64,000 bases of DNA from Bacillus cereus. Lineage in GTDB: Bacteria > Bacillota > Bacilli > Bacillales > Bacillaceae_G. A program made the translations under genes and the position numbers. The stretch is taken from assembly GCF_025917685.1 (NCBI RefSeq), contig NZ_CP089518.1:3535001-3599000 (forward strand), written 5' to 3'. The notes below the pieces were generated by a model. That model worked only from the letters and a program-made list of their open reading frames with translations. It was not told the origin of the DNA and did not search any database. Shown piece after piece: positions 47,282 to 57,276 of this stretch (position 1 is the stretch's first letter; every line of letters begins with the position of its first letter).

Positions 47282-48806
47282 TTGTATTCACCTTCTCTTT
47301 CTCCGTTCCGCCAGCCATCAACAAACCAAGCTGTTGTTCATTTGTTTCTTTTGCATCGACAATCGCTACAATTTTCCCTTCATATATAACAGCAACTCGA
47401 TCGCTAACATTTAAAATTTCATCCAGTTCTAACGATAGAAGTAATACCGCTTTCCCATTATCTCTCTGCTCGATTAACTTCTTATGAATAAATTCAATCG
47501 CACCTACATCTAAACCACGTGTTGGTTGCGCTGCAATTAATAAATCTGGATTACGATCTACTTCACGTGCAATGATAGCCTTCTGCTGATTTCCACCTGA
47601 TAGAGCACGCGCTAATGTTTGTTCGCTAGGCGTACGTACATCAAACTGTTCAATAAGCGCCTTTGCTTTCTCTGTGATTTTACTAAAGTTTAAAATCCCC
47701 TTCTTTGAAAATGGATTTTTATAGTACGTTTGCAAAACTATATTGTCTTTAACAGAAAAATCAAGCACTAGCCCGTGTTTATGACGGTCTTCTGGAATAT
47801 GACCAATTCCTTCCTCTGTAATTCTTCGAACAGGCCAATTCGTTATTTCTTTTCCTTTAATTGCAATAGAACCTGACTCAACTTTTCGTAAACCAGTAAT
47901 CGCCTCTATTAATTCACTTTGTCCATTTCCATCAATCCCTGCAATCCCAACAATTTCTCCTGCACGAACAGTTAAGTCAAGGCCTTTTACAGCAGGTAAT
48001 TGGCGTGCATCATGAACGACAAGATTCGCAACAGACAGAACCTCTTCTTTCGGTTTGGCCACTATTTTTTCTGTTTTAAAATTCACTTGACGTCCGACCA
48101 TTAATTCTGCAAGTTTATGTTCATCCATTTTCGCAACGTCAACTGTACCAATCCCTTTACCTTTACGAATAATTGTACAACGATCGCAAACTTCCATAAT
48201 TTCTTTCAACTTATGTGTAATAAGAACGATAGATTTCCCTTCTTGTACAAGTTTTTTCATAATTTGAATCAATTCATTAATTTCTTGAGGGGTTAACACC
48301 GCAGTAGGTTCATCAAATATTAAAATCTCCGCACCACGATAAAGTGTCTTTAATATTTCAACCCTTTGCTGCATCCCAACCGAAATATCTTCAATCTTTG
48401 CATATGGATCAACAGCTAAACCGTACTGTTCAGATAATTGTTTAATTTCTTTTGCAGCCTCTTCAACAGCGATTTTCCCTTTTCTCTTCGGCTCATTTCC
48501 TAGAATAATATTCTCTGTAACTGTAAAATTATGAACAAGCATAAAATGCTGATGGACCATCCCAATTCCAAGGTCATTTGCTATGTTCGGATTTGTAATT
48601 TTTACAGGTTTCCCTTTAATTTTAATCTCTCCCTGTTCTGGTTGATACAAACCGAACAGTACATTCATTAGCGTTGATTTCCCTGCACCATTTTCTCCAA
48701 GTAAAGCATGTATTTCTCCCTGTTTTACTTGCAGCGTAATATCATCATTCGCCACAATGCCTGGGAATACTTTTGTAATATTGTTCATCTCAATTACGTA
48801 TTCCAT
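47274..48806 (-). CDS. nupO: Nucleoside ABC transporter ATPase NupO
   Basis: 510 residues with two ABC domains. First: LLGENGAGKSTLMNVLFG (Walker A), ISVGMQQRVEILKTLYRG, ILIFDEPTAVLTP. Second: GIDGNGQSELIEAITG lacks the Walker lysine, ALSGGNQQKAIIARE signature is intact. This asymmetry is usual for this sugar/nucleoside type. The ATG at 48806 has AAGGAGG; the frame extends 27 bases further without support. Confidence 0.95.
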   Translation of the reverse strand: MEYVIEMNNITKVFPGIVANDDITLQVKQGEIHALLGENGAGKSTLMNVLFGLYQPEQGEIKIKGKPVKITNPNIANDLGIGMVHQHFMLVHNFTVTENIILGNEPKRKGKIAVEEAAKEIKQLSEQYGLAVDPYAKIEDISVGMQQRVEILKTLYRGAEILIFDEPTAVLTPQEINELIQIMKKLVQEGKSIVLITHKLKEIMEVCDRCTIIRKGKGIGTVDVAKMDEHKLAELMVGRQVNFKTEKIVAKPKEEVLSVANLVVHDARQLPAVKGLDLTVRAGEIVGIAGIDGNGQSELIEAITGLRKVESGSIAIKGKEITNWPVRRITEEGIGHIPEDRHKHGLVLDFSVKDNIVLQTYYKNPFSKKGILNFSKITEKAKALIEQFDVRTPSEQTLARALSGGNQQKAIIAREVDRNPDLLIAAQPTRGLDVGAIEFIHKKLIEQRDNGKAVLLLSLELDEILNVSDRVAVIYEGKIVAIVDAKETNEQQLGLLMAGGTEKEKVNTNG

Positions 48807-48871
48807 TTTGTTCCTCCTTCTAGCAGGGAACACTCCCCAATTACACTCTATTAAAAGTAATTTTATATATA

Positions 48872-48900
48872 CAAAGGTTAGTTCTAAGAACTAACCTTTG
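48872..48900 (-). terminator. Intercistronic hairpin between nupN and nupO
   Basis: Perfect 13-bp stem CAAAGGTTAGTTC/GAACTAACCTTTG, loop TAA, without a long T-run. Likely a leaky terminator or 3' stabiliser allowing more binding protein than permease. Confidence 0.7.
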
Positions 48901-48914
48901 CTATTTCTCTATCA

Positions 48915-49991
48915 TTATTTCTTTAGAGAAGCTTCGTATGCTTTATATTCCTCATCTGTCGCAGGTACTTTAATTTCACCAGCAGTAATTTTCTTCTCAA
49001 ATTCTTCTACTTTTGTTAAAATTTCTGGGTTTACTTTTTTCACATTGTCAGTTGTTTTCGCAATACCGACACCTTCATCTTTTAAGCCAAACTCTTCTAC
49101 TTTACCGCCTTTTAACTTACCATCTTTCGCTTCTTGTGCCACTTTTGCAACTGCAATATCAACACGTTTTACCATCGAAGTTAAAGTTACATTTTCAGGC
49201 ATACCTTCTTGGTTTTGGTCACGGTCAACACCGATTACCCAAACGTCTTCACCTTTTTTCTTGCGGTTTTTCGCTTCTGTGAATACACCGTTACCAGTTG
49301 CACCTGAAGCGTGATAAATTACGTCAACACCTTGACCGTACATTGCTGAAGCTAATACAGATCCTTTTTCTGGCTTATCAAACGCATCAGCATATTGCGA
49401 TACAATTTCGATATTTGGATTTACTGCTTTTGCACCAGCTTTAAAACCTGATTCGAATTTTGTAATTAATGGACTCTTCACACCACCAACAAAACCTACT
49501 TTATTTGATTTTGTTGTCATTGCTGCTACAGCCCCAACTAAGAATGAACCTTCATGGTCTTTAAATGTAATACTTGTTACGTTTGGCTTATCCACAACTG
49601 TATCTACAATCGCAAACTGTTCTTTCGGATACTGTTCAGCTACTTTTGTAATTGATTTTTCCATTAAGTAACCAATACCAAATGTTGTGTTATAATTATC
49701 TTTCGCAAATTTCGTTAAATTCGGGATATAGTCTGCATCTTTACTTGATTGAAGATAACGGTATCCTTCATTTTTCTTTAAATTGTTGTCTTTACCAAAT
49801 TTCGTTAAACCTTCCCAAGCTGATTGGTTGAATGATTTGTCATCAACGCCCCCAACATCTGTAACCATACCAACCTTAAACTCTTTATCCCCTTTTTTGT
49901 CACTATCCGCTTTATCCGAGTTACCACATGCACCTAACACTGTACTTGCTGCTAATGTTAACGATAATAAAAGACCTGTTTTTTTCTTCAT
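48915..49991 (-). CDS. nupN: Nucleoside-binding lipoprotein NupN (BMP family)
   Basis: 358 residues: signal peptide with lipobox LGACG (Cys about 21), a charged linker (SDKADSDKKGDKE) and a BMP/Med-family purine nucleoside-binding domain (VGMVTDVGGVDDKSFNQSAW). Extracellular lipid-anchored receptor that feeds NupOPQ. In B. subtilis the system imports guanosine. Encoded about 90 bp after ymfC. Confidence 0.95.
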   Translation of the reverse strand: MKKKTGLLLSLTLAASTVLGACGNSDKADSDKKGDKEFKVGMVTDVGGVDDKSFNQSAWEGLTKFGKDNNLKKNEGYRYLQSSKDADYIPNLTKFAKDNYNTTFGIGYLMEKSITKVAEQYPKEQFAIVDTVVDKPNVTSITFKDHEGSFLVGAVAAMTTKSNKVGFVGGVKSPLITKFESGFKAGAKAVNPNIEIVSQYADAFDKPEKGSVLASAMYGQGVDVIYHASGATGNGVFTEAKNRKKKGEDVWVIGVDRDQNQEGMPENVTLTSMVKRVDIAVAKVAQEAKDGKLKGGKVEEFGLKDEGVGIAKTTDNVKKVNPEILTKVEEFEKKITAGEIKVPATDEEYKAYEASLKK

Positions 49992-50081
49992 ACTAGAAAC
50001 CCCTCCTGAAATGTTTTGTCTAATGATTCATACGCTGCTGTCCCTTACTTCTTGCTGTCACCTCCCTAAAAAGGAACTTCC

Positions 50082-50807
50082 CTACATACGTTTTCTTAAT
50101 ACGTGGAAGCTAAATTTATCAGCTCTAAAGTAATTAATAGAATATAAGATTGGCTCATCATTTTGATCATAGTGCATTTGTTTTAAAACTAGCAGTGCCG
50201 TTTCAGGTTCACATTCTAAAATCGGTGAAATTTTCGGATGATAACCTATCGGCTCAATGTGAGCAACTGCGTATGTGATTCGCTTGTGCGTATTATTATG
50301 TATTACTGTAAGCAGCGATTCCTCATTGTATCCCGATAAATCTGGTAATATCTCTTTTGCCAGTTTATCAATGCAATATACAACTGGTTCCCCATCCGCT
50401 GTACGAACACGCTCGATCATTACTGCACTAAAGCCATCTTCACAATTAAACTTCTCTTTTTCTTCTTCTGTTAAAGTTGTTGTAGATGATGATAAAAAGA
50501 TTGTTCCTGGTGTTTTCCCCACACTAGAAATCATATCTGTAATACTAGAAAGTTGCTCTATTCCAGAAGAAAATAACGGCTTCGCATTTACAAACGTCCC
50601 TACACCATGTCTACGAATGACAACATTTTCTTCTTCTAAAATACGCAGTGCTTCCCTTAAAGTTGCCCTACTTACACCAAGCTCTTTCGCTAGATCAAAC
50701 TCTGAAGGTAACTTTTGCTTTTCTTTATAAGCCCCATCTTTAATTTTTCCTTTGATGTGATCAATCACCCGTAAATATAGGTGACGACTATCGGATTTTA
50801 CTGACAT
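50082..50807 (-). CDS. ymfC: GntR-family regulator YmfC
   Basis: 241 residues with a GntR winged helix ([22 protein letters not shown]) and UTRA-type effector domain. Its position between the guanine riboswitch and nupN means its transcription should be controlled by purine level, and it may regulate the transporter as well. ATG at 50807 with GGGGGAG upstream; effector unknown. Confidence 0.92.
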   Translation of the reverse strand: MSVKSDSRHLYLRVIDHIKGKIKDGAYKEKQKLPSEFDLAKELGVSRATLREALRILEEENVVIRRHGVGTFVNAKPLFSSGIEQLSSITDMISSVGKTPGTIFLSSSTTTLTEEEKEKFNCEDGFSAVMIERVRTADGEPVVYCIDKLAKEILPDLSGYNEESLLTVIHNNTHKRITYAVAHIEPIGYHPKISPILECEPETALLVLKQMHYDQNDEPILYSINYFRADKFSFHVLRKRM

Positions 50808-50967
50808 AAGACTCCCCCGCATTTCAATTATTCGACCTCTGATGTAAGACTTCTTTTCTCTTTTTTCAACTTACAACACAGCATAATTACTAAATACTAA
50901 AAATAAGTGTAATTATCGAACAAATATTAATAATTTTTCAAGATGAAATTTTCACTCTTTATTCCAT

Positions 50968-51023
50968 AAAAAAAACTTTGCACCATAAACATTCCTCATA
51001 TCGAGAAAAAGTTCGGCACAAAG
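50968..51023 (-). terminator. Riboswitch terminator
   Basis: Expression platform of the purine riboswitch: stem arms 51015-51023 and 50976-50984 pair at all nine positions (two G-U), with a second smaller hairpin in the loop, followed by eight U. Part of the left side (AACTTTTTC) can instead pair with GGAAAAGT from the 3' strand of aptamer P1, giving an antiterminator. Confidence 0.8.
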
Positions 51024-51045
51024 ATACTTTACATCCTTTGTTACA

Positions 51046-51127
51046 CACTTTTCCCCCATAGTCTAGCAATTCATGGTTGCCAGGTAGAAACTTATGGACC
51101 TTATCTCCAAGATTATATGAGGCAGTG
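51046..51127 (-). promoter_or_regulatory. Purine (guanine-type) riboswitch aptamer
   Basis: Minus strand matches the purine aptamer consensus: TCATATAATC opening P1-J1/2, loop 2 GATAAGG, the AGTTTCTACC junction, loop 3 with CC, and GACTATG at the end of J3/1. The discriminator base (GA-C-TATG) is C, which specifies guanine rather than adenine. P1 (CCTCATA/TATGGGG), P2 and P3 (TGGCAA/TTGCTA) all pair. Downstream genes ymfC-nupNOPQ encode a purine nucleoside importer, so the logic is an OFF switch. Confidence 0.93.
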
Positions 51128-51142
51128 ATTCTTTTCGAAGTA

Positions 51143-51171
51143 ATCTTACCACTTGCTCCCATATGTGTCAA
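51143..51171 (-). promoter_or_regulatory. Sigma-A promoter of the riboswitch-ymfC-nup operon
   Basis: Minus strand TTGACA, 17-bp spacer, TAAGAT, placed so that transcription begins about 10 bases before the aptamer. Confidence 0.85.
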
Positions 51172-51307
51172 CAGAATTCAACATTTTTCTACATTAAATA
51201 TCGAACGTTTCGAAAACCAAAACAATAAGCATTCGTATTCTAAAGAGCACCCGGTTATGTAAGCCCTTTCTTTTATATTGACTATAGTATATAACAAAAA
51301 TAGCATA

Positions 51308-51344
51308 TAAAAAAGCCTAATCGTAAAAACAATTAGGCTTTTTT
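51308..51344 (-). terminator. spoIIIE terminator
   Basis: Stem AAAAAAGCCTAAT/ATTAGGCTTTTTT directly after the stop, T-run on both strands. Confidence 0.85.
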
Positions 51345-53735
51345 TCAAGAACTTTTTTCTTGCACATCTTTAATGAGTACTTCCCTCGGTTTACTACCTT
51401 CATAAGGACCTACTACACCATTCATTTCCATAGCATCGATTAAACGAGCCGCTCGCGTATATCCTACTCTAAATCTACGTTGTAACATAGACACAGATGC
51501 TGTTTGCATTTCTACTACAAGTTGAATCGCTTCATCGTATAATTCATCTTCTACTTCCTGCTTTGTTTCAGGAACATCTTGCGGAATCATATCCTCTTGA
51601 TATTGCGCTTTTTGTTGCGCAACAACATATTCTACGACTCTCTCAACTTCATCATCTGATAAAAATGCTCCTTGTACACGAACAGGTTTCGATGCACCAA
51701 TTGGTATGAACAACATATCTCCACGCCCCAGCAGCTTCTCTGCACCACCACCGTCAAGAATCGTTCGAGAGTCTGTTTGGGAAGATACAGCAAATGCAAT
51801 ACGCGATGGAATATTCGCTTTAATAACACCTGTAATTACATCAACTGACGGACGCTGAGTCGCAATAATTAAATGAATACCAGCAGCACGTGCCATTTGA
51901 GCTAAACGCATAATCGCATCTTCTACATCAGAAGAAGCAACCATCATTAAATCAGCTAACTCGTCCACAATTACTACAATATATGGTAATTCAGGTTGTT
52001 TCGCTTCCGATTGGCTATTATGCTCTTTAATATGATCGTTATACCCTTCAATGTTACGCGTACCGCTATGCGCGAATAATTCATAACGACGCTCCATTTC
52101 ACTCACAACTTTCTTCAAAGCCTGTGACGCTTTTTTCGGATCAGTTACAACTGGCGTTAATAAATGCGGAACACCGTTATATACATTTAACTCTACCATT
52201 TTCGGATCAATCATCATTAATTTTACTTCATGCGGTTTCGCACGCATTAAAATACTTACAATAATTCCATTAATACATACACTCTTTCCGCTACCAGTCG
52301 CACCAGCTACTAATAAATGGGGCATTTTATTTAAACGTGCCAATACAGCCTCTCCTGTAATATCACGTCCAAGACCGATTAATAACTTCTCTTCTGGATG
52401 GTTATTCGCCTTTGAATCAAGAACTTCTCTAAGCGTTACCATAGAAACTTCTGAATTCGGAACCTCAATCCCAACAGCTGATTTCCCGGGAATAGGTGCT
52501 TCAATACGAATGTCTTTCGCTGCTAAAGCAAGCGCTAAATCATCACTTAAACTAACAATTTTGCTTACTTTTACTCCCATATCAGGATACACTTCATACT
52601 TCGTAACTGCGGGACCTCTATGTACTTTTGTTACTTTCGCTTTCACACCAAAACTTTGGAATGTACGTTCCAATTTACGAGCATTTTCATAAATTTCCGC
52701 ATTTTCATTTGTAACTTGCTTATTTTTTGGAAACTTTAATATATCAAGCGAAGGAAGCTTATAATCTTTATTTTCCACATTAGAAAATTGCATAGGAGGC
52801 GCTTTCGTTTCACCTTCTAGAGATTCAACGATTTTTTCTCCTCGTTTCTTTTGAGGGTGCTCTTCTGGTGTAGCCGGAACTGTCTCTTCAATAAACGGAG
52901 GAGTGATTAAATCATTTTCATTTTCTTCTATCCGCTTTTCCGTCTCTTCACTTACTGGATAATTCTCAGTAAAATTTGAAATAATTGGCGGTCCGATTTC
53001 TATCTCTTCTACTGGCTCAATAGCCTCTTCTTGTTCGGCAACTCGTTCACGCCTCTTACTTCTTGTTGTTTTTGTCTTTTCAGTTTGCTCAGCGACCCTT
53101 TTAGATCTCCAATCTTTATAATCCCCTTGCATTACTTCGAATTGACTTCTAAGAATTCGCCCTACAGGAGCAAGTACTTCTCCAATATGCTTATTTGTTA
53201 TACACAGTATTCCGAGTATAACTAAAATAATTCCAATGATATATGCTCCTACTTCGTCAAATAAGAAATAACACGTTGCGAACATAAGCGCACCGAACAT
53301 ACCACCACCTAAATGAACACTATCTGGGCCCTTTTTCATTTCAAGGAAGAAGTAATCTTTTGTACTAACAATTACAGAAGTATTTTGCACAGCTCCATCT
53401 TTCGTAAGAAGATTAAATAATGTAATATGACTAAACATTAATATTGCTAATACAATTAAATAAACACCTATTAGCCGTTTATTTAAAAGGTTTGGCCATC
53501 CACGCTTTATAACAAACGCAACAGATAAAGCTATTACACCTAACACACCAATTATGTACCACTCACCAAAGAAGAAGCGAAAAAATAACACAAACGATTT
53601 CCCTACTACACCTAGCTGTAAAATCGTAATAATTGAAAGTGCAAAAAGAGTCAACCCGACGATTTCATAATACAAAGTTGGCTTTATCGTACGCCTTGCT
53701 TTTGCCTTCGTCCCTCTTTGCTTTTGTTTTGCCAT
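51345..53735 (-). CDS. spoIIIE: DNA translocase SpoIIIE/FtsK
   Basis: About 796 residues. Four N-terminal membrane helices (about 20-170), a charged linker, the alpha-beta motor with GATGSGKSV (Walker A) and VIVDELADL (Walker B), and a gamma DNA-reading domain ([20 protein letters not shown]). Pumps the chromosome into the forespore. The ATG at 53735 has GAGGTG; an upstream extension in frame is unlikely. Follows ylzJ on the same strand. Confidence 0.96.
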   Translation of the reverse strand: MAKQKQRGTKAKARRTIKPTLYYEIVGLTLFALSIITILQLGVVGKSFVLFFRFFFGEWYIIGVLGVIALSVAFVIKRGWPNLLNKRLIGVYLIVLAILMFSHITLFNLLTKDGAVQNTSVIVSTKDYFFLEMKKGPDSVHLGGGMFGALMFATCYFLFDEVGAYIIGIILVILGILCITNKHIGEVLAPVGRILRSQFEVMQGDYKDWRSKRVAEQTEKTKTTRSKRRERVAEQEEAIEPVEEIEIGPPIISNFTENYPVSEETEKRIEENENDLITPPFIEETVPATPEEHPQKKRGEKIVESLEGETKAPPMQFSNVENKDYKLPSLDILKFPKNKQVTNENAEIYENARKLERTFQSFGVKAKVTKVHRGPAVTKYEVYPDMGVKVSKIVSLSDDLALALAAKDIRIEAPIPGKSAVGIEVPNSEVSMVTLREVLDSKANNHPEEKLLIGLGRDITGEAVLARLNKMPHLLVAGATGSGKSVCINGIIVSILMRAKPHEVKLMMIDPKMVELNVYNGVPHLLTPVVTDPKKASQALKKVVSEMERRYELFAHSGTRNIEGYNDHIKEHNSQSEAKQPELPYIVVIVDELADLMMVASSDVEDAIMRLAQMARAAGIHLIIATQRPSVDVITGVIKANIPSRIAFAVSSQTDSRTILDGGGAEKLLGRGDMLFIPIGASKPVRVQGAFLSDDEVERVVEYVVAQQKAQYQEDMIPQDVPETKQEVEDELYDEAIQLVVEMQTASVSMLQRRFRVGYTRAARLIDAMEMNGVVGPYEGSKPREVLIKDVQEKSS

Positions 53736-53862
53736 TTCTTCACCTCGTGTTCTAAAAATTAAGTACAACTTCCTAAAAAAGCTCTACTTATATGTCTTTC
53801 TCTCTATTTTTCTGGTCTTTATATCTTCTATTTTTACACTTCTTGTAAAATGTTAAATAAAC

Positions 53863-53890
53863 AGAAGAAAGCAGCCTACTCATGGCTGCT
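53863..53890 (-). terminator. Hairpin downstream of ylzJ
   Basis: Stem AGCAGCC/GGCTGCT with T-rich tail on the minus strand, weak terminator between ylzJ and spoIIIE. Confidence 0.55.
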
Positions 53891-53946
53891 CAACCGTCTT
53901 GTTTTTTATATTATACCATAGCTTCTAAACAAAATCCTTCTTTTTG

Positions 53947-54150
53947 CTAAAAGGTAATTTTCTGTCCAGGCTCAAACTCTAGGTAGTGAGACGGATTCGT
54001 ACTTAACACACGTACAATCGAGTAACATTGATTATCCTCCTCAGAAACCATTAATTCCACGCCATTTACATTCACAACTTTTTGACTTTCGCATTGTGAA
54101 TAATCGGCCGGATATACAAGTTGCTCTGGCATAATTGTATATAAAATCAT
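53947..54150 (-). CDS. ylzJ: YlzJ-like protein
   Basis: 67 residues, [20 protein letters not shown] onwards, small beta-rich protein of the YlzJ family, function unknown. Start ATG overlaps the tepA stop (ATGA), so it is coupled. Same position as in B. subtilis. Confidence 0.9.
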   Translation of the reverse strand: MILYTIMPEQLVYPADYSQCESQKVVNVNGVELMVSEEDNQCYSIVRVLSTNPSHYLEFEPGQKITF

Positions 54151-54896
54151 TGTAGCATTGTCCCTTCTGTCTGATTGTCCCCACGCGTATCAATTAATTC
54201 GTTTAACTTCCGCAGCGCGCTACCAATACCACCGACATCATCTATAAGACCATACTTCACTGCATCTCCACCTATTACATTCGTCCCAATATCTCGCGTC
54301 AAATTCCCTTTTGCAAACATAAGCTCTTTAAAACGATCTTCCGTTACTTTCGAATGCTTTGTCACAAATCGAATGACTCTTTCTTGCATTTTATCCAAAT
54401 ACTCAAATGTTTGCGGCACACCTATAACAAGACCTGTTAAACGAATCGGATGAATTGTCATCGTCGCTGTTTCGGCAATAAATGAATAATCAGTTGAGAC
54501 CGCAATCGGTACACCAATTGAATGCCCTCCTCCTAAAACAAGAGAGACAGTTGGTTTTGAAATCGAAGCCACCATTTCAGAAATTGCTAACCCAGCTTCA
54601 ACGTCACCTCCAACTGTATTTAATATTAAAAGTAAGCCTTCAATTTTCGGATTTTGTTCGATCGCGACAATTTGCGGAATGATGTGCTCATATTTTGTTG
54701 TTTTATTTTGTGGCGGCAACTGAATATGACCTTCCACCTGCCCAACAATTGTTAAACAATGAATACGCGATTCATTCATTTGCGGTACATTCGTCTGTCC
54801 AAGTTGTTGAATTTTCTCCACTATAGAAGCTTCTTTCGGAATTTCTTTCGGCTCAGCTTCTTTTTCTTCATTTGTATAACGATCACGTTCTGTCAT
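54147..54896 (-). CDS. tepA: ClpP-like serine protease TepA (translocation-enhancing protein)
   Basis: 249 residues with the ClpP/crotonase fold: [20 protein letters not shown], nucleophile Ser in GGGHSIG and His in [10 protein letters not shown]. An N-terminal ~50-residue charged extension is present. In B. subtilis TepA is needed for efficient protein secretion and spore development. Start has AAAGGGG. Confidence 0.93.
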   Translation of the reverse strand: MTERDRYTNEEKEAEPKEIPKEASIVEKIQQLGQTNVPQMNESRIHCLTIVGQVEGHIQLPPQNKTTKYEHIIPQIVAIEQNPKIEGLLLILNTVGGDVEAGLAISEMVASISKPTVSLVLGGGHSIGVPIAVSTDYSFIAETATMTIHPIRLTGLVIGVPQTFEYLDKMQERVIRFVTKHSKVTEDRFKELMFAKGNLTRDIGTNVIGGDAVKYGLIDDVGGIGSALRKLNELIDTRGDNQTEGTMLQ

Positions 54897-54965
54897 ATCG
54901 TATCCCCTTTCACTCGTATATAACTATTATTTCTTAAGTTATAAATTTCATTCGATAGGGTTAAA

Positions 54966-55000
54966 AAAGAAAAAGATCACCTGTAAAGGTGATCTTTTTT
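54966..55000 (-). terminator. rnjB terminator
   Basis: Twelve-bp stem AAAAGATCACCT/AGGTGATCTTTT with T-run on the minus strand, overlapping the rnjB end. Confidence 0.8.
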
Positions 55001-56669
55001 ATACTTCCATAATAATCGGTAAAATCATTGGCTTTCTCTTCGTTTCTTCGTACAAGAACTGCCCTAATAATTCACGAATATTTTGTTTTAACATAGACCA
55101 TTCAATTGAATATTCTTTAATAGATTGTTCAACAATCATACGTACAATATCTGTAGAACGTTCGATCAATGCTTCTGATTCACGTACATATACGAAACCG
55201 CGTGAAATAATTTCTGGACCAGAGATGATTTTCTTTTCATCTTTACCAAGTGTCACAACAACAACTAAAATTCCATCTTGAGATAACATCTTTCTATCTC
55301 GAAGAACAATATTACCAACGTCGCCAACACCTAATCCATCAATTAAAACATTGCCAGCTTGCACTTTACCAACTAAGTTTGCTTCTTCATCGCCAAAAGC
55401 AATTACATCGCCTTTTTCTACAATAAAGATATTTTCTCTCGCAATACCTACATCTTCCGCTAAATATGCATGTGCTTTTTGCATACGGAACTCACCATGT
55501 ACGGGTACAAAATATTTCGGCTTCATTAAATTCAACATCAGTTTTAATTCTTCTTGGCTACCATGACCTGAAACGTGAACTTTTCTTTCACCGTAATAAA
55601 TAACTTCAGCTCCAGCTCTAAATAACAAATCAATAATTTTCGATACAGATATTTCATTCCCTGGAATAGGAGAAGCTGCAATAATAACCGTATCACCTTT
55701 ACGAATTGAAATTTGTTTATGAGCTTGCTTCGCCATTCTAGAAAGGGCTGCCATTGGCTCACCTTGACTACCTGTTGTTAAAATAGCTACCTTTTTCTCT
55801 GGGAAATTGTCCACTTCTTGTAATGAAATAATCATACCTTCTGGAACCTCTAAATAACCAAGACGTCTTGCAATGTCTACCACTTTTACCATACTGCGTC
55901 CTACTACCGCTACTTTTCGTCCTGTTTCACCAGCTGCATCAAATACTTGTTGGATACGATGTACATTCGATGCAAATGAAGCAACAATAATACGACCTTC
56001 TGCACTATAGAACACTTTTGAAATCTCTATACCAACTTCTTTTTCTGAACCTGTATAACCAGGACGTTCAGCGTTTGTACTATCAGATAGTAAGCAAAGC
56101 ACGCCTTCGTTTCCGATTTGCGCCATTTTCCCAAGATCTGCTCCATTATTTCCAATTGGAGTTTGATCAAATTTAAAGTCTCCTGTATACACTACAGCAC
56201 CTTTTGATGTATGGAAACAAACACCAACAGAATCCGGAATACTATGTGTCGTTCCAAAGAATGACACAGTTGTTGAATTAAACTCTATAGTTGAATTCGA
56301 GTCAATTGTTTTTAAGTCTACACGGCCTAACATCCCCGCTTCGCCAAGCTTTTCTTGTATAAGCCCTACCGTTAATTTCGTCGCGTATACTGGAATAGAT
56401 AATTTGCGAAGTACATAAACAATTCCACCAATATGATCCTCATGACCGTGAGTAATGAATAATCCTTTTACTCGCTCTTGATTTTCTACTAAATATGTAA
56501 TGTCAGGAATAACAATATCAATTCCAAACATTTCATCTCCCGGGAACATCAATCCTGCATCTACAATAAAGATTTCAGAATCAATTTCAACACAGTACAT
56601 GTTTTTTCCGATTTCACCTACTCCACCAAGAGCAAATACTTTAACAGACTCATTCTCTTTTCTCTTCAT
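54999..56669 (-). CDS. rnjB: Ribonuclease J2
   Basis: 556 residues. Beta-lactamase/beta-CASP metallo-RNase with THGHEDHIGG, FGTTHSIPDS, GDFKFDQ, the beta-CASP motif SGHGSQEELKLML and PVHGEFRM. Works with RNase J1 in 5'-to-3' and endonucleolytic RNA turnover. The ATG at 56669 (MKRKENES) matches the family start but has only a weak AGG site, which lies in a perfect 13-bp inverted repeat and can be hidden by pairing. Confidence 0.97.
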   Translation of the reverse strand: MKRKENESVKVFALGGVGEIGKNMYCVEIDSEIFIVDAGLMFPGDEMFGIDIVIPDITYLVENQERVKGLFITHGHEDHIGGIVYVLRKLSIPVYATKLTVGLIQEKLGEAGMLGRVDLKTIDSNSTIEFNSTTVSFFGTTHSIPDSVGVCFHTSKGAVVYTGDFKFDQTPIGNNGADLGKMAQIGNEGVLCLLSDSTNAERPGYTGSEKEVGIEISKVFYSAEGRIIVASFASNVHRIQQVFDAAGETGRKVAVVGRSMVKVVDIARRLGYLEVPEGMIISLQEVDNFPEKKVAILTTGSQGEPMAALSRMAKQAHKQISIRKGDTVIIAASPIPGNEISVSKIIDLLFRAGAEVIYYGERKVHVSGHGSQEELKLMLNLMKPKYFVPVHGEFRMQKAHAYLAEDVGIARENIFIVEKGDVIAFGDEEANLVGKVQAGNVLIDGLGVGDVGNIVLRDRKMLSQDGILVVVVTLGKDEKKIISGPEIISRGFVYVRESEALIERSTDIVRMIVEQSIKEYSIEWSMLKQNIRELLGQFLYEETKRKPMILPIIMEV

Positions 56670-56676
56670 GTTGTTG

Positions 56677-56828
56677 CCTGGTTTAAAAATCTTGCAAACA
56701 CTGATTTCACCAAAATTGCAGAGACACCAGGGGAAACTCTGCAACCACCATATATTCACCGTCCAAGACGAATGTCCTTACCGTTATGCGATATCATGTT
56801 CTTGTTTATTTTTTAAACCAGGTTTCAC
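56677..56828 (-). promoter_or_regulatory. Structured rnjB leader that can sequester the ribosome site
   Basis: Minus-strand arms CCTGGTTTAAAAA (56822-56810) and TTTTTAAACCAGG (56689-56677) are perfect complements; the second contains the only Shine-Dalgarno-like AGG before the rnjB ATG. Between them is another hairpin TTGCAGAG/CTCTGCAA (56744-56716). A short frame GTG AAA CCT ... TAA (56828-56784) crosses the first arm. Confidence 0.65.
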
Positions 56829-56940
56829 CTCTCTTTCATTATATAAATCAAATATCTTATTCGATATGATATGAAAATTTCATTAAATCATAATTTTTTC
56901 CAATTTTGCTAAGCATACCCGTACTAAGCTACTTAGCCAT

Positions 56941-56970
56941 ATTATACCTGATACAAGAAATAGAACACAA
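56941..56970 (-). promoter_or_regulatory. Probable rnjB promoter
   Basis: TTGTGT, 18-bp spacer, TATAAT on the minus strand, giving a leader of about 265 nt. Confidence 0.55.
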
Positions 56971-57081
56971 GTTAAATTATGCGAAAGACAAGAGAAGACA
57001 CTAAAATGAGGTTATAAATTACGAGGGCGAAATTCATATCATCTTTATTATTTTTCCTACTCCATAAGAGTCTAATGGAAA

Positions 57082-57112
57082 AATATTCATGCGATTTCTT
57101 TGCATGAATATT
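57082..57112. repeat. Perfect 11-bp inverted repeat upstream of rnjB
   Basis: Arms AATATTCATGC/GCATGAATATT with a 9-base loop, no T-run. Could be an operator or a remnant. The rest of the 56970-57240 spacer holds nothing I can name. Confidence 0.6.
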
Positions 57113-57242
57113 AAACTCTATGCACTAAAATGTTTCATAATATATTAACTCTGCAATCAGTTTATAACAAATTAAATGTTATTTCTGCTTCCCCTACAAC
57201 CTATTAACTCTAGGTGAATTTACTTCACATAATTTAAAAAAT

Positions 57243-57275
57243 AAAAATGACCTAGTTTCACACTAGGTCATTTTT
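57243..57275 (-). terminator. asd-dapG-dapA operon terminator
   Basis: Stem AAAATGACCTAGT/ACTAGGTCATTTT with T-run, just after dapA. Confidence 0.85.
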
Positions 57276-57276
57276 A

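Noticed and set aside
50959..51171. A 70-codon minus-strand frame with several Cys
   Set aside because: Its ATG lies between the -35 and -10 of a promoter and it runs through the purine riboswitch and terminator, so it is RNA structure, not a gene.
57001..57120. Possible riboswitch ahead of rnjB
   Set aside because: Only a simple 11-bp inverted repeat is seen; no known aptamer consensus.
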